From the NCBI GenBank assembly GCA_916700875.1, contig CAKAKS010000278.1, forward strand, positions 333,501-397,500: DNA of 64,000 bases, read 5' to 3'. Both the position numbers and the translations under genes were made by a program. Origin of the DNA: Sebastes aleutianus. Taxonomy: Eukaryota > Chordata > Actinopteri > Perciformes > Sebastidae. This document shows positions 21,745-34,126 of this stretch, piece after piece (the first letter of the stretch is position 1; each line of letters begins with the position of its first letter). The notes beneath the pieces were generated by a model, which made no database searches, was not told where the DNA came from, and was given only the letters and a program-made list of their open reading frames with translations.

Positions 21745-24700
21745 ATGGATGACGACGTTGCTGCCCTGGTTGTTGACAATGGCTCCGGCATGTGCAAGGC
21801 CGGTTTCGCCGGTGACGACGCCCCCCGCGCCGTCTTCCCCTCCATCGTCGGTCGCCCCAGACATCAGGTACCAACGCCAGCATGATGACGTTTAAAATCT
21901 AACCCACCAGGTAAACGCAGTGTGACTGTAAAGGTGTGTTTGTGTGCAGGGTGTGATGGTGGGAATGGGACAGAAGGACAGCTACGTGGGAGACGAAGCC
22001 CAGAGCAAGAGAGGCATCCTGACCCTGAAGTACCCCATCGAGCACGGCATCGTCACCAACTGGGACGACATGGAGAAGGTAAAGACATTTACGTCACGTT
22101 TACACACCTGGAGCTCAGCTCAGAGAACATCTGGTCCAACTTAACAGTCCACCTTAAGAGAGTCTGAGCCGGTGTTGCAGGATACGGGAAGTTGGCTTAG
22201 GTCTTGAGGAGTTGTAGCATTTATTCACCAACAAAAAAAAACTGTCTGTCACGTGATGCCATTGGGCCCAAAAAAGACTTTTTCCCATAGACTTACATTG
22301 GGAAAGAGACGTCTGTAACTCAGCAGATCATTTTTTTAAATTTTTTTTAGGTGAATCAACTTCCCAGTATGAATACTCTAAAAGTCCTTTTTTAAATCAT
22401 TAGGTCCTAAAAGTTGTAAAATGCACTAATGGCTGAATCCAGAGTTATTTCCCGTCCTCCGTTCATGTGAATGAACTCTGGAGCGAGGGCTGGGAGGTGG
22501 AGTTAGCAAGCCTTGACGACGGCTTTGACCCCGTGACCGAGCGGACGCTACTGCGCCTGCTCCATGGGCCCAATAGATGCGGAAGATCGTCGCAAGATCC
22601 GGGTACTTTTCCAGTTGGAAGTCGAGCCATTTTGGCTTCATGCTCCTATGAGCAAATTTCATAGGAATGAATGTTGGGCCCCGCCTCCAACGCTGGATCC
22701 AGTTCTCTTTATACATCCATGATCTACATAGAGAGCTGGCTGCCATGTTTCTACAGTAGCTCAGAACAGACAAACCAAACACTGGCTCTAGAGAGGGTCA
22801 TACATGTTTTCGCGTCAGCCACCGTAGTTCTCCTACACGCTTGGCACACGGGAGAAATTCAATAAGGTCTCAGTTGGTTGCAATCTGCAACCTCACCGCT
22901 AGATGCACCTTTAAGTAAGAGTAGCATTACCATCGTGAAGAAACACTGTTTAACAAGAAAGTCCTGCAAAAACCTTTACTTAACAGTACTGAAAGTAAAC
23001 TCACTCATAATGCAGAATGGCCCACTTCAGCATAATATTGATGTGTAAGAATCTCTGTCCTGCAGATCTGGCATCACACCTTCTACAACGAGCTCCGTGT
23101 TGCACCTGAGGAGCATCCAGTCCTGCTGACCGAAGCTCCACTCAACCCCAAGGCCAACAGGGAGAAGATGACACAGGTGTGTTCACGCTTTCTTCAAAAC
23201 CAGTTGGAACGAGCTACAGGTTGTTTTTTTGTTTGTTTTGGTCTTCAGCAGTGAACACCTGTTGTGTTTTCTCTTTGGTCCAGATCATGTTCGAGACCTT
23301 CAACTGTCCTGCCATGTATGTGGCCATCCAGGCCGTCCTGTCCCTGTACGCCTCCGGTCGTACCACAGGTGAGAACTCAAACATTTCTCTCTAAACTAGA
23401 ACATCTTTGTCTATCAAAAGCCAATTTGTGACAAATTCAGACTTCTTACATCCAAAATAACTTGTATTTCCCAACACGTTGGGTTATTCATTCAGTAGTC
23501 TGTGCTCTTTGTGCAACATCTAGTGGCCATTAAAGGGACTGCAGCCGAACACGTTTCAGGGTTGAACGATGACTATTGCTGATCAGACTGACCAGAAAAG
23601 TCTTTTCCTTTTTGTAACTGGGTGTTTTCTGTCTTGCAGGTATTGTGATGGACTCCGGTGACGGTGTCAGCCACACTGTGCCCATCTACGAGGGTTACGC
23701 TCTGCCTCACGCCATCCTCCGTCTGGATCTGGCTGGCAGAGATCTGACCGACTATCTGATGAAGATCCTCACTGAGAGAGGCTACAGTTTCACCACCACT
23801 GGTACGAGTTTTACTCCCTTAAACAAATGCTATACGCCCAATTTATAATCTGGAGCCCCTAACTTGAAGTCTAAGGTCGAGAGGCGACGCTCCTGAATGT
23901 CTTCCTGAATATTTGCATCTTGTTTTAGTCCTTTTGTAACTCAAATATTTCCACTCTTGAACTCCAGCCGAGCGTGAGATCGTGCGCGACATTAAGGAGA
24001 AGCTAAGCTACGTGGCTCTGGACTTCGAGCAGGAAATGCAGACGGCAGCTTCCTCTTCCTCTCTGGAGAAGAGCTACGAGCTTCCCGACGGACAGGTCAT
24101 CACCATCGGCAACGAGCGGTTCCGCTGCCCCGAGGCGATGATGCAGCCTTCATTCCTTGGTGGGTTAACACGGACTTTAAATAATTAAAAAAACAAACTG
24201 CCTAGTCCTTTGATGAGTCTGGTCTGAGCTAGAAATGAACATTAGAGTTGAACTGAACACTAAATGAACTCTCGTTCCATCTGTGTGTTCAGGAATGGAG
24301 TCGGCTGGCATCCACGAGACGACCTACAACAGCATCATGAAGTGTGACGTGGACATCCGTAAGGACCTGTACGCCAACACCGTGCTGTCCGGTGGCACCA
24401 CCATGTTCCCCGGCATCGCTGACCGCATGCAGAAAGAGATCACCGCCCTGGCCCCACCCACCATGAAAATCAAGGTAGTTATTTTTTCACTTAGGTTAAT
24501 GAAGGGAAAGGGTCCAGTAGATATAACTTTCTTTAGTCCTTCAGCCTGCTTGCAGGTCCAACGTCAAGGTGTTGTCTCCTGACTTGGTCTTTAAAGGCTG
24601 TACTGCCCCCCAGTGGACTAACTAGCGTATCTGATCTGAAATCTACAGAGAACAAACATTCAGTTTAATGTCACATTATCAGTTTAACTTGATGTCCACT

Positions 24701-24983
24701 TGAGGGTCAATTGGCTTTGACGTGTAATAAAAACCTGTAATATTTTTTTGCAAGTCCAGAAATCTTAAATAAGAGTACATTAAGGCTTTTGCTGTAGATA
24801 TTAACCATGCTTCCTCCCTGTTTTTCTCCTCCTCTCCAGATCATCGCTCCCCCAGAGAGGAAGTACTCCGTCTGGATCGGCGGCTCCATCCTGGCCTCCC
24901 TCTCCACCTTCCAGCAGATGTGGATCAGCAAGCAGGAGTACGACGAGTCCGGCCCCTCCATTGTCCACCGCAAGTGCTTCTAG
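21745..24983 (+). CDS. actin gene A, cytoplasmic-type, 375 aa, eight coding exons
   Basis: Coding exons: 21,745-21,867; 21,950-22,078; 23,066-23,176; 23,284-23,368; 23,640-23,801; 23,968-24,159; 24,293-24,474; 24,840-24,983. All have GT-AG borders and add up to 375 codons plus TAG. The product is actin, the ATP-binding filament subunit. The N-terminus [11 protein letters not shown]16-C17, V103, T201, Q225, L267 and the C-terminus mark the cytoplasmic class; A272 and Y279 are muscle-like. Introns fall at codons 41, 84, 121, 150, 204, 268 and 328, the vertebrate smooth-muscle layout. Against gene B it has C129, M153, S217, M261, M262 and P323; the last four replace residues that are nearly invariant in actins. 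F306 replaces the usual Tyr of the adenine pocket in both copies. Likely expressed, since promoter and splice sites are intact, but function may be relaxed or specialised. Confidence 0.95.
22190..22870 (-). repeat. dispersed repeat in intron 3 of actin A
   Basis: Contains the reverse complement of the 2190-2640 repeat (best match 22,270-22,740). The end near 22,900 (accgctagatgcaccttt) resembles a common teleost MITE end. The open frame 22,426-22,782 is not a gene. Confidence 0.65.
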
Positions 24984-25395
24984 AAAGCTCCACGTCCTCT
25001 TCTGCCCCGGCGGGGACGTTGCCATGCTTTCCAACTGCTCCATCCAACTCGGACGGTCTCTGGTTTATCTTGAGTGAACAGACTAACGGAGCAGCAACTC
25101 GCTGAACCTCCTACAAACACCATTTCTGAACATGTTCCTCGAATTCTGCTCACAACTTTCACTCCTTCTGGTGATTAACTACTGATGGTCAAAGAAAACA
25201 AACAGTATTATCACTAAACATCTCTTTCTACCCGTGTCTTTCTACCTCTTTCACAACCGAATGCAATAAATTTGCACATCAACATTCTGCTTTTCTCCTC
25301 GGCCGTTCTGTCGATTTGACTCTGTCGGAGTCGAGTTGTGTCAATATTCAACAGGAGTGTTTCCTGATCAATAAAATGCCAACATTTTGATATTT
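24984..25395 (+). other. actin A 3' UTR with two poly(A) signals
   Basis: AATAAA at 25,265-25,270 and 25,370-25,375. The homologous region follows gene B. Beyond it, 25,400-26,735 contains no recognised gene. Confidence 0.75.
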
Positions 25396-26735
25396 ACAAC
25401 TTCTCTCGTCGTTATTTGCTATGAGTTTCACAAATCTTAAAATGTGTTTTGTGCATTTGAGGTTTTCCTATCATTACAGATGCTTTACATCAAAGCACAT
25501 AATCATTGCCTTCAGTTTGATTTACACACTAAAAACCTTCAGGTGAATCTACTCCTAGATCACTTTCTGTGTTTAGTCATTCTCCTAAAAATATGCCAGA
25601 ATTAAGAATGCAGTAATGTCACTTTCATTTAGTCTTATTCAAAGCCAGAGTCCTGCATCTCAGGAATGTAGATGGTAAAACCGAGGAAGATGAGGTGTTA
25701 TATTTGTTTAACGCATAGAAAAGAAATTGTAAAAATTACAAATTGTGGTTTTAAGGGGGGTTATGTGGGGATTTTTTGGCAATGAGAAAAATATTTAGAA
25801 TAACACCTGCCTCATATTTTAATAAAGTGGGCCTAACATTGCTCTACGTTCAGACAGTTAAGATTAAGCTATATTAAACAGCTAAAATCTACCAAAGCAT
25901 TGCTTCTTTAATGTTCACGAAACACATCCATAGAAAAATAAAGCTGCTCTTTGTTTGGAGAAAAAATACATTTTTAAAGAGCCAACAAGGTGCTTAAAAA
26001 ACAGACAGTTTAAAGTGAATATCTTTAGCTAACTTGTCTGTTCAGGCCTCTTCTTCATCACCATCATCTAGTTTGCATTTGTCTGAGTGAAACTCACCTA
26101 TTCTCATGTAACGCTGCACAATGTGGGCCCAGTATGCAGAGACATCAGTGATAACCTGCTGCCTTCACTGATGCTAATCACAACGCTGACATCTGCCAAA
26201 CCCGACGGTCCACATTCTGCAGCTGCTTCAGGAACAATCAGACAGGAGCTGAGTAACAGTAAAAAACTAAAATAAGAAAAAACTATTTTGTTATTTTCAC
26301 AGGACAACTGCATTTTTTCCTACTTCCACATATGTGTCTCTTATCAGCTTCAAATATGGGTGTATTGCACAATTTCTTTTTCACAATTACCAGGACTGTT
26401 TGAAAATTAAGATTTATTTCATGTGAATAGTTGCAGTCAAGATTTATCATGGGTTATAGCATTACACCGAGAAACAAAAATGCATTTTTATCAGAATTGT
26501 GAATGCGTCAGATAAGAGAGCTCATGACAGAACAATAACACAACTAATCAATGACTGATGATGATCTGTGGCTACATAGAATATAAAGTGATGTTACAAA
26601 GACGGGCTACGAGGTGAGCTCGCCTTACATGGACGGATATATCAATATTTTTTATACATGTCACATATTCATTTACATTTTTGTTCTTAAATTATTAAAT
26701 ATAAATCCATTTTCTTTTAATTTTTACCTTTATAA

Positions 26736-26960
26736 GATAAGATAAGATAAGATAAGATACAACTTTATTAATCCCGACGGAAATTCTTGTGTCAGAGATT
26801 GCTAAAAAATTACAACAAGTTCAAGTGTATGAAATACAAGTGTATAAAATAAAAAGTACTATTTCTAGCACCAGTGCCTAATAGAATAACAATTAAGTAA
26901 GATACATTTAGTAAAATGAGTAAATAAGATAAGTAAAATAAAAAAGTATAAAAAGATTTT
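26736..26960 (-). mobile_element. LINE 3' tail with (GATAA)n
   Basis: A gataa microsatellite is followed by acaactttattaatccc, the reverse complement of a LINE 3' terminus. This part of unit A is missing from B. Confidence 0.55.
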
Positions 26961-27359
26961 TAAAGTAAGCTAAAAAACAGAAAAGGAAGTAATATTGCAT
27001 GATTGGCATTAATATTGCACACAATGAATACATATATTCAGTTTGGTCCTAACCGGGTACACTGATATTCTGAACTTAAACAGCAAACACAATTTAAGTA
27101 GATATGCAAATAAACAACTAACACAGTGAACCATATAACATTCTAAGGTTACAGTTGGAATTATGGTTGCAAGTAAACGCCTCTACGGGATCCGACTTCA
27201 TATAGGGAGGCGGAAACGGAAAAAAACCCATAAACGTTAAAGGCTTACTCAAAAAAAACAACAACAACAACAATTCTTGTGCATGTTTGCTTACATGCAG
27301 CTCGGAGAAGGATGTTCCAAGTTTAAACAAGTATTACTATTCAGCGTGACAAAATCTAT

Positions 27360-27880
27360 GTACCGGGGTCGTTGTTACGAGCCATCCGGTCCTTGTATAA
27401 CCAAAGTGAGAGCTGCGTCCGTATACTCGGCACCAAGTCAAACATGTTTACAGCGGGTGTTGCGTCTCTGTTCTTTGCAGATGATGTGGTTCTGCTGGCT
27501 TCATCGGACCGTGACATTCAGCAGCACACTGGGGCGGTTTGCAGCCGAGTGCGAAGCGGTCGGGATGAGAGTCAGTACCTCGAAGTCTGAAGCCATGGTT
27601 CTCTGCCGGAAACCGGTGGACTTGGCCCTCCAGGTGGGGAGTGAGTCTTTGCCCCAAGCGAGGGAGTTTTAGAATCTCTGGGTCTCGTTCACGAGTGGTT
27701 CAGTGTCCGCTATTATGTGAACGCTGTACCGGACCGTTGTGGTGAAAAGGGAGCTGAACCGGAAGGCAAAGCTCTCGATTTACCGGTCCATCTACGTTCC
27801 AACCCTCACCTATGGCCATGAGCTTTGGGTAGTGACCGAAAGAATGAGGTCGCGGATATAAGCGGCCGAAATTAGCTTTT
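27360..27880 (+). mobile_element. non-LTR reverse-transcriptase fossil (unit B start)
   Basis: Translations in mixed frames include LFADDVVLLAS (the RT catalytic FADD motif), STSKSEAMVLCRKPVD, and YRSIYVPTLTYGHELWV followed by TERMRSRI. A deletion has removed the segment before FADD, and stops and frameshifts are present. RTE/Rex-type is likely; the clade is uncertain. A near-identical copy is at 57,153-57,665. Confidence 0.75.
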
Positions 27881-29204
27881 TTTTTTAACATAACAGCATG
27901 TAAACATGTTCTAGTTGAAACACAAAATACAACCTGAAAATGAGCACGATATGGGACCTTTAAGTACAAGTATCTGAGTACTTCTTCCACCTCTGGAGAC
28001 GACTGACGTTTGAGAGAAACATCCCGGCTGCTCCTGACTCACTATTTATTAAAAACATAAAGTAAGAGCCTGTTGCATGCTAATGACCGGATTTGATTAC
28101 GGATGTTTTGATGCACATGTGTTCCGGCAGGCACGTCCTGATTGGTCGGCTACGATTATGCATATTTTCAGCGGGCGAATGCGTGCTCGTGATTGGAGGA
28201 GAGTTTTACCAATAGAGTCCAGTAGGGGGCAGAACTTTGAGTCACTTGTACTTTTATTCTCTGCTACATATTTTGGGAAATATTGTATCTTTTCACTCTC
28301 TTTAGTTGGCAGCGTTAGTTACCTTCCAAACAACAACATGTGACGAGCTCATAAAACAAGAGTCTTTGTTCCAGATAGAACCGCCCAACAGTGTACACAG
28401 TAGTTAACAAACAGTAGCTCCACCTCAACTACTACAACAATGCTGTTTACACAACAATGCATGAGTAATAATAATAGTCCAGTAATATGATGTAATAGTA
28501 CAACAATTCACAATTAGTACTTTTACCGACCTGTCCAGGGTGTACTGTGCCTTCGCCTAAAGCCAGCTTGGATCGGCTCCAGCCCCGCCCACGTTACAGA
28601 TAATGGATGAATGGATGATACTACTACTTTTAATACTTTTTAATACATTATTTTAGCCTACTTAAGTGACGCATCCTTTGCAGAACTTTATCCCTATAGG
28701 TTGCTGGAAGGTGTGGTTCTCCTAAACAGACATACCCAAAATAAATCTGTAATATCTCCACAACTAGCAGGTCTATCTGCATGATCTTGGTCTCTATGGA
28801 TAGGTAAGACCTCAGAGGATTCATCCCCAGAGTCAGTAACATTGTGACTGTTACTCTGCCTGAATAAACTGTGAAGAACCAAAGGAAAAAATGTACATTT
28901 AGACAGTGGATAAGACCATTATAGCAATGATGCCATGCACAGAGACGCCACTGAATTCATTCAGCAACTCCTCGACTACAACTGAGCCAAAGCAGATATA
29001 AATAACACAAAGCACATAGATTCTATAAAGGTTTTAGTCAGGATAGGACCAGGAGGACTCTCCATCTGGCACACTTGGATACCTCAAAGTGTGCCAAATG
29101 GGTTTTCTACATCTTGAAAGGGAATCTGGCTCTAAAATACTCCTGATGTCCTCTACAGGAGGCTATGTGACCACAATGGAGCCTTTGGCCATAACATTTA
29201 CCCT

Positions 29205-29319
29205 GAGCATCATCACATTCTACCATTGTGCATCATCACATTCTACCATTGTGCATCATCACATTCTACCATTGAGCATCATCACATTCTACCATTGAGC
29301 ATCATCACATTCTACCATT
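29205..29319 (+). repeat. 23-bp VNTR, five copies
   Basis: Unit gagcatcatcacattctac plus catt; unit starts at 29,205, 29,228, 29,251, 29,274 and 29,297. Unit C has a single copy (about 58,987), so the expansion is specific to B. 28,618-29,204 has no recognised gene. Confidence 0.9.
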
Positions 29320-29339
29320 GTGCACAGTAGAACATCAAT

Positions 29340-29820
29340 AAAAAAAAAAAAAAACAATTCGGAAAAAAGACCACCACAGCATTTTATTAAGTTTGGGTAC
29401 CAGGTTTGTCAGGTAAAAGAGGTTAAAGACCAAGTCAGGAGACAACACCTTGAAGTTAGACCTGCAGGCTGAAGGACTAAAAGGTTTGTCTAAAGCACCC
29501 TTTCCTAAAAAAAAATGATTTAAGTCATCCATTAATCTGAGTGAAAAAAATAACTACCTTGATTTTCATGGTGGGTGGGGCCAGGGCGGAGATCTCCTTC
29601 TGCATGCGGTCAGCGATGCCGGGGAACATGGTGGTGCCACCGGACAGCACGGTGTTGGCGTACAGGTCCTTACGGATGTCCACGTCGCACTTCATGATGC
29701 TGTTGTAGGTCGTCTCGTGGATGCCAGCCGACTCCATTCCTGAACACACGGACGGAACGAGAGTTCATTTAGTGTTCAGTTCAACTCTAATGTTGATTTC
29801 TAGCTCATACCAGACCAGAA
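29340..29820 (-). pseudogene. inverted orphan actin exon 8, unit B
   Basis: Exon at 29,558-29,739, 182 bp, open, with AG and GT splice dinucleotides retained. It codes for the same 60 residues as gene A exon 8 except Ser for Thr in QKEIS, with Pro323 as in gene A and unlike gene B. Partial introns flank it. 29,821-30,800 holds no gene I can support. Confidence 0.9.
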
Positions 29821-30805
29821 TCGTCAATGACGACACCCTGATGGCAGCGGAAAACCTTCACGTACTGAGAAGTGCCCAGAAACTCTGTCCAAGATCTTTA
29901 TAAGAGCGATTGGTCAAAATAGTCTTTAGGCTGAGACGACATTTTACGATTCAAATCAGAATTAGAGAGATTTGGCTGATGTTTGACGGGACTTAGTCAA
30001 TCTTGATGTTGACGGTTTACCGCAAGGAACAGTAGAATTGAAGTTGGATCATCCTCCTGGATTGACCAAGAACTCAGGGACGATATCAGAGAGAGAGGAG
30101 GCAAGACCAAACTAAATTGTATAATTTTGACTCCAGATGGAGTAGTTTTATTATAATAATGAAATATGATCAAGATAATAACAAATAAGATCAATAACAA
30201 TGTAAATAAGATAACTAAAAGGAATCCAAAGTCAAGTATGTACATTCAATATGATGGAGTGTTGTTTTAGTCGCGTTAAGGCCTCGTCTTTTAGAAACTA
30301 TTCAGAAAAAAGACCAGCACAGCATTTTATGACGTTTTTAAAGGCAGAGTTTTAACACACAGCTCAGCTGAACTGTGTTTCTGAAAAGAGGTTTAATAAA
30401 TGATCTTAATACTTCCTCCACTACTGTGTTGTTATCCGGTCTGGGGGCCACACACTGCTCAGAGAGGTTGGGGGTGAACGAGGCTTTCACATGGGGCCCA
30501 GCAGCTCATCTTTGCCCCCAGGAGCCACCGGGAGGTTCATCTGGTCGTGTATTTATGACCTGCAGAGACCTGCAGTTCAGACTGACAGTCGCCCTGCAGA
30601 GAAGCATTGTGGTCATTTTTCTTTTTGGAGATCTTTAGATGTTTTAGTAACCTGAGGGGCAGGTTTTGCTTCATGTGTTAATGTCAACGCTCAACTACAC
30701 AGTTGTTTTAGTTTGCGTCCCTTATTGCCGCCACACTCACAATCTTCTGATACATTTACGTAAGAATTTAAGGCGACAGGAGTTTATTCAGTCCCTCAGA
30801 TAATT

Positions 30806-31250
30806 AGATTAGATTCAACTTTATTGTCATTGCACATAGTACAAGTACAACAAAATGCAGTTTTGCATCTAACCAGAGTGCAAACTAGTAAAGTGCTGAT
30901 TAAGACCATATATGCAAATGAGGATATATTGGTGTATGTACATATACATATATACAGATTGTAATTAAAGTGCAAGTGATCGATATGTTATATTCTGATG
31001 AATAATAGCTATAAGTTGCATACTGATGGGATATTGTATAAGAGTATTATAAACAATAGATGATGTATACAGGTGAAGTTATATCTATACACAGAGAGAT
31101 TGTGTACATAGAACTATATGCATATGGGACTAAGTGAATATTTATAGGATGAATATAGGAGGGTAGATATGTATATACAGAGGGATCATACATTATATAT
31201 ATATACAGGAGAGGATTGTTCAGATAAGAGTAAAATAAAGAGTCAAATAG
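30806..31250 (-). mobile_element. LINE 3' region, unit B
   Basis: Begins attagattcaactttattgt, a LINE 3' end in reverse complement, followed by AT-rich 3' UTR. The same block is at 60,485-60,925 in C. Confidence 0.55.
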
Positions 31251-31758
31251 TGTGAGTGGTTCCTGAAGTATTTCTAACCTCCTGCTGCTAAAGAACTAAA
31301 GTAAACAGATTTTCATCATCACACACAAACCTGATCTGAACACGCTGTTCCTTAAATCTTAGTCCAGTTACTCGTCAAAGAAAGACAGGACGTGTCTTAA
31401 ACATGTTGCTTTAAAAACCCCTTAATCATGAATTTAAGATGATGTTTAGTTCCTCAAACGGACATGTTCAAGTCACATTCCACCTGAAATTTAATTTGTT
31501 TTTAAGCATAAAAAATAAGAGATTCTGTTCGAGGCTGCAACTAACGATTATTTTCATTATCGAATCATCTGAGGATTACTTTATCGATTAATTCAGGGGT
31601 TCTCAACCTTGTGATTGTTAAAACATTTCCGAGGACCACCTTCCCAAATAAATGAGTAAAAAACCTAACATGTTTATACAACAAATAATAAACTGGGCTG
31701 TAGATATGTGTTATGCCACTGTCAGCTATAATAATGAAAATACATATTCTGCTTACCC

Positions 31759-32586
31759 TCAGTGAGACACTTGGGCTTGCCTCTGGGAAATAATGAGATG
31801 AAGTGGTGGTGGGATGGGTGAGAGGCTGACACGCAGAGTAGCATTCAAAGTTGCTTTCAGTTTGTTCCTTGCCTTTGATTTGGTGACAGTCACAATGGAA
31901 AACCCTGACTCACATAAATAGGTGGTGGTGAAAGGCAACAGAAATTTGATTGCCCGTTTTGACAGAGAGGGATATTGACTGGCAGCCAGTATCCAGAATG
32001 AAGCAAGGTCTACTTGTGTGAGCTGAAGCTTCAGGCTGCTGTCTGCTGATAGTTCCATCAGTTCATTTTCCAACACAGTGGAGACAGCTATGTCTTCTGA
32101 AGCAGGATCCACAGAGAAAGGGTCCAAAATCCAAAGGTTTCCATCTCGTGCATCTTCTGGGAAGTAGTCTGTAAACTTTCCTGACAACTGAGTCAAATGC
32201 TGGGTTATAACACTGGATATGTTGACATGAGGAGTGGCTTCCAAAGTTTCACTGAGGAGTGAAAACACGTCAAATCGTCCCTCCTTGACTCTTCTGTTCC
32301 ACAGAATACGTTTTTTCTTGAAGCCCTCAATTTTGTCTGAAACCAAAAACACTGTGCTGTTTCTGCCTTGCATTGATATATTGAGCTGATTTAACTGGTC
32401 AGATATATCTGATAAGTAGGCCAGTTTACCATCAGTGTAATGCTCAGCAAGAGGGGAGTGCTGCTCTTCCAGAAATGTGTGCACTTCTTCTCTCAGTTCA
32501 AAAAGGCGATTAAGCACACGCTTCGGAGCTTTTACTGGCGCAGGGTTGTCTCCCACATCACTTTTTCGCTTTAAAATCCGATCCAT
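31759..32586 (-). pseudogene. internally deleted hAT transposase (275 aa)
   Basis: Open frame starting MDRILKRKSD. The N-terminal leader joins directly to the C-terminal part of a Charlie/ZBED/SCAND3-type transposase; the C-terminus has the dimerisation-region signature (LPFTTTYLCESGFS). The BED zinc finger and most of the catalytic domain are absent, roughly half the usual length, so it cannot transpose itself. It might still dimerise with full-length enzyme if expressed. Confidence 0.8.
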
Positions 32587-32675
32587 TTTGTCTCACTGCA
32601 TCCGAGAACGTTAGCTAGCTAACAGTGGCAAACACGTTTGTCTCTACCTGAGGATGTTTGGTGTTTTTACACAAG

Positions 32676-32868
32676 GCCTATTGAAGGAGGTTGGGTCACA
32701 CTTAATCAACGCGCCTTCGGGGTACCGCACATGCGCAGTAATATCTGCTCTGCACTCGCCGAAATTGAGCCGATCGCAACGCACGACCGCAGCTCCAGTT
32801 ACACTGCGCATGTGTTATACCCAATACAAGACCCGTGTCCGCCCGTGTCTCAGCCTCCTTCAATAGGC
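32676..32868. mobile_element. 193-bp fold-back MITE nested in the hAT element
   Basis: Identical 15-bp TIRs gcctattgaaggagg at 32,676-32,690 and, inverted, 32,854-32,868. A second, inner inverted pair is acatgcgcagt / actgcgcatgt. A diverged relative lies in intron 1 of genes A (20,637) and B (45,847). Confidence 0.7.
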
Positions 32869-33779
32869 TTTGGTTTTACGGCAGCTGGCATCTTACCTCC
32901 TTTAGGTTTTACTTGTTCACTTTGCTAAATAATAATAAAAAAATAATCTAGTACCACTGCCTCCGCGGCCCACTAGATGGCGCTCTGCGGCACACCGGTG
33001 GGCTGCGGCACACTGGTTGAGAATGGCTGGATTAATTGATTAATCGATTGGTCTAGAAAATGTTTGAAAACAATGAAAACCATTAGAATTTACTAAAAGC
33101 CAAAGGCCTATATGGTTCGCCACGTATCACAGCGAGCAGCGCCCCTAAGTCGGGCTAAGCTCGACGCAGTGGAAAGCCGTCGTGTCGCGGCGCAAACTGT
33201 TGGAAAATAACGTGTTTCAGAGGTCAGTGGTGGCGTCGTCGCCGTTGTGTCTGAAAGAACCTTCAGTGAGTGAGAGAAGGAGAGAGAAATACTCAGGAGC
33301 AAAAATAAATAAAAACTGATGAGTTCATACCAGAGAAAGTTCAGGTGAGTTATTAGAATTATTCAGTTTTCTTTCCTGAGAATTAAAAGTCAAATTAAAA
33401 GTAGGTCCATCTTTCCCTGGAGCTCTGGTCCCCATGGTCCTCTGGTTGAACCGAACATGGTCAAAATGTTATTTTAGTTTTTACAACGAGAAGAAACTGA
33501 GTGACTTTCAGGTCAAATAAAGCATTAGAGTGACTTTGTGCTAGATAATAATAAATTATTATTATTATTGTAAAAAAGCGAAACAATAAACTGCAACACA
33601 GGTTAAAACAAACAAACAAACAAACAGATCTTAATATGAGGTTCAGCTCATTGTTTTAAAGCAGGAAATATTAATATTTAAACATATATTCATTTGGTTT
33701 AGAGTGAAGTTTATTTTATTTTATTTTAATCTACAAATTCTCTCTTCCAGCAGCAGGAAATATTAATATATAAACATAA

Positions 33780-34126
33780 ATCCTTTGTCCCCCGAGCCAT
33801 CAAACTGTACAACACCTCTCTAGGAGGACGGTCTGCAGGACAGATAATAATGCACTATACTCACTTTTAACAGTCTCTTCTGCACTATATTCACTTTTTT
33901 AATAGTCGTGTATCACAGCTGTTACCCTGCACTATATTCACTTTTAACAGTTTTCTTCATCTCCTTGTATTTTTATATCTGGTATATTTTTTTGTACTTT
34001 GTACTACTAACTTTTTTACTGCCTTTTTACTAACATATTTTGCACTATGGAACTGTGATGCTGGAAACTTGAATTTCCCTCAGGATCAATAAAGTTACTA
34101 TCTATCTATCTATCTATCTATCTATA
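33780..34126 (+). mobile_element. 5'-truncated LINE 3' end with (TATC)n tail, unit B
   Basis: Same element as 17,965-18,301; TATC run at 34,099-34,126. 33,038-33,779 is unit sequence shared with A and has no gene. Confidence 0.65.

Larger units (their letters stand above)
14900..27012. repeat. tandem segmental duplication, unit A
   Basis: About 12.1 kb, near-identical in long blocks to units B and C. It holds the inverted orphan exon, promoter, exon 1 and complete actin gene A. Relative to B and C it lacks about 0.8 kb (B 28,616-29,425), about 0.6 kb (B 30,410-31,005) and the Harbinger-like MITE. Unit limits are arbitrary because the array is tandem. Confidence 0.9.
31594..33029 (-). mobile_element. 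hAT deletion derivative, 1,436 bp
   Basis: Flanked by an exact 8-bp target duplication gattaatt (31,586-31,593 and 33,030-33,037). TIRs are caggggttctcaacc and, inverted, cagccattctcaacc. Units A (17,214) and C (61,267) preserve the empty site, so the insertion followed the duplication. Inside are a transposase remnant (31,759-32,586) and a 193-bp fold-back MITE. Confidence 0.9.

Noticed and set aside
22426..22782. 118-codon minus-strand frame in intron 3
   Set aside because: Lies in an interspersed repeat that also occurs at 2190 and 47,470.
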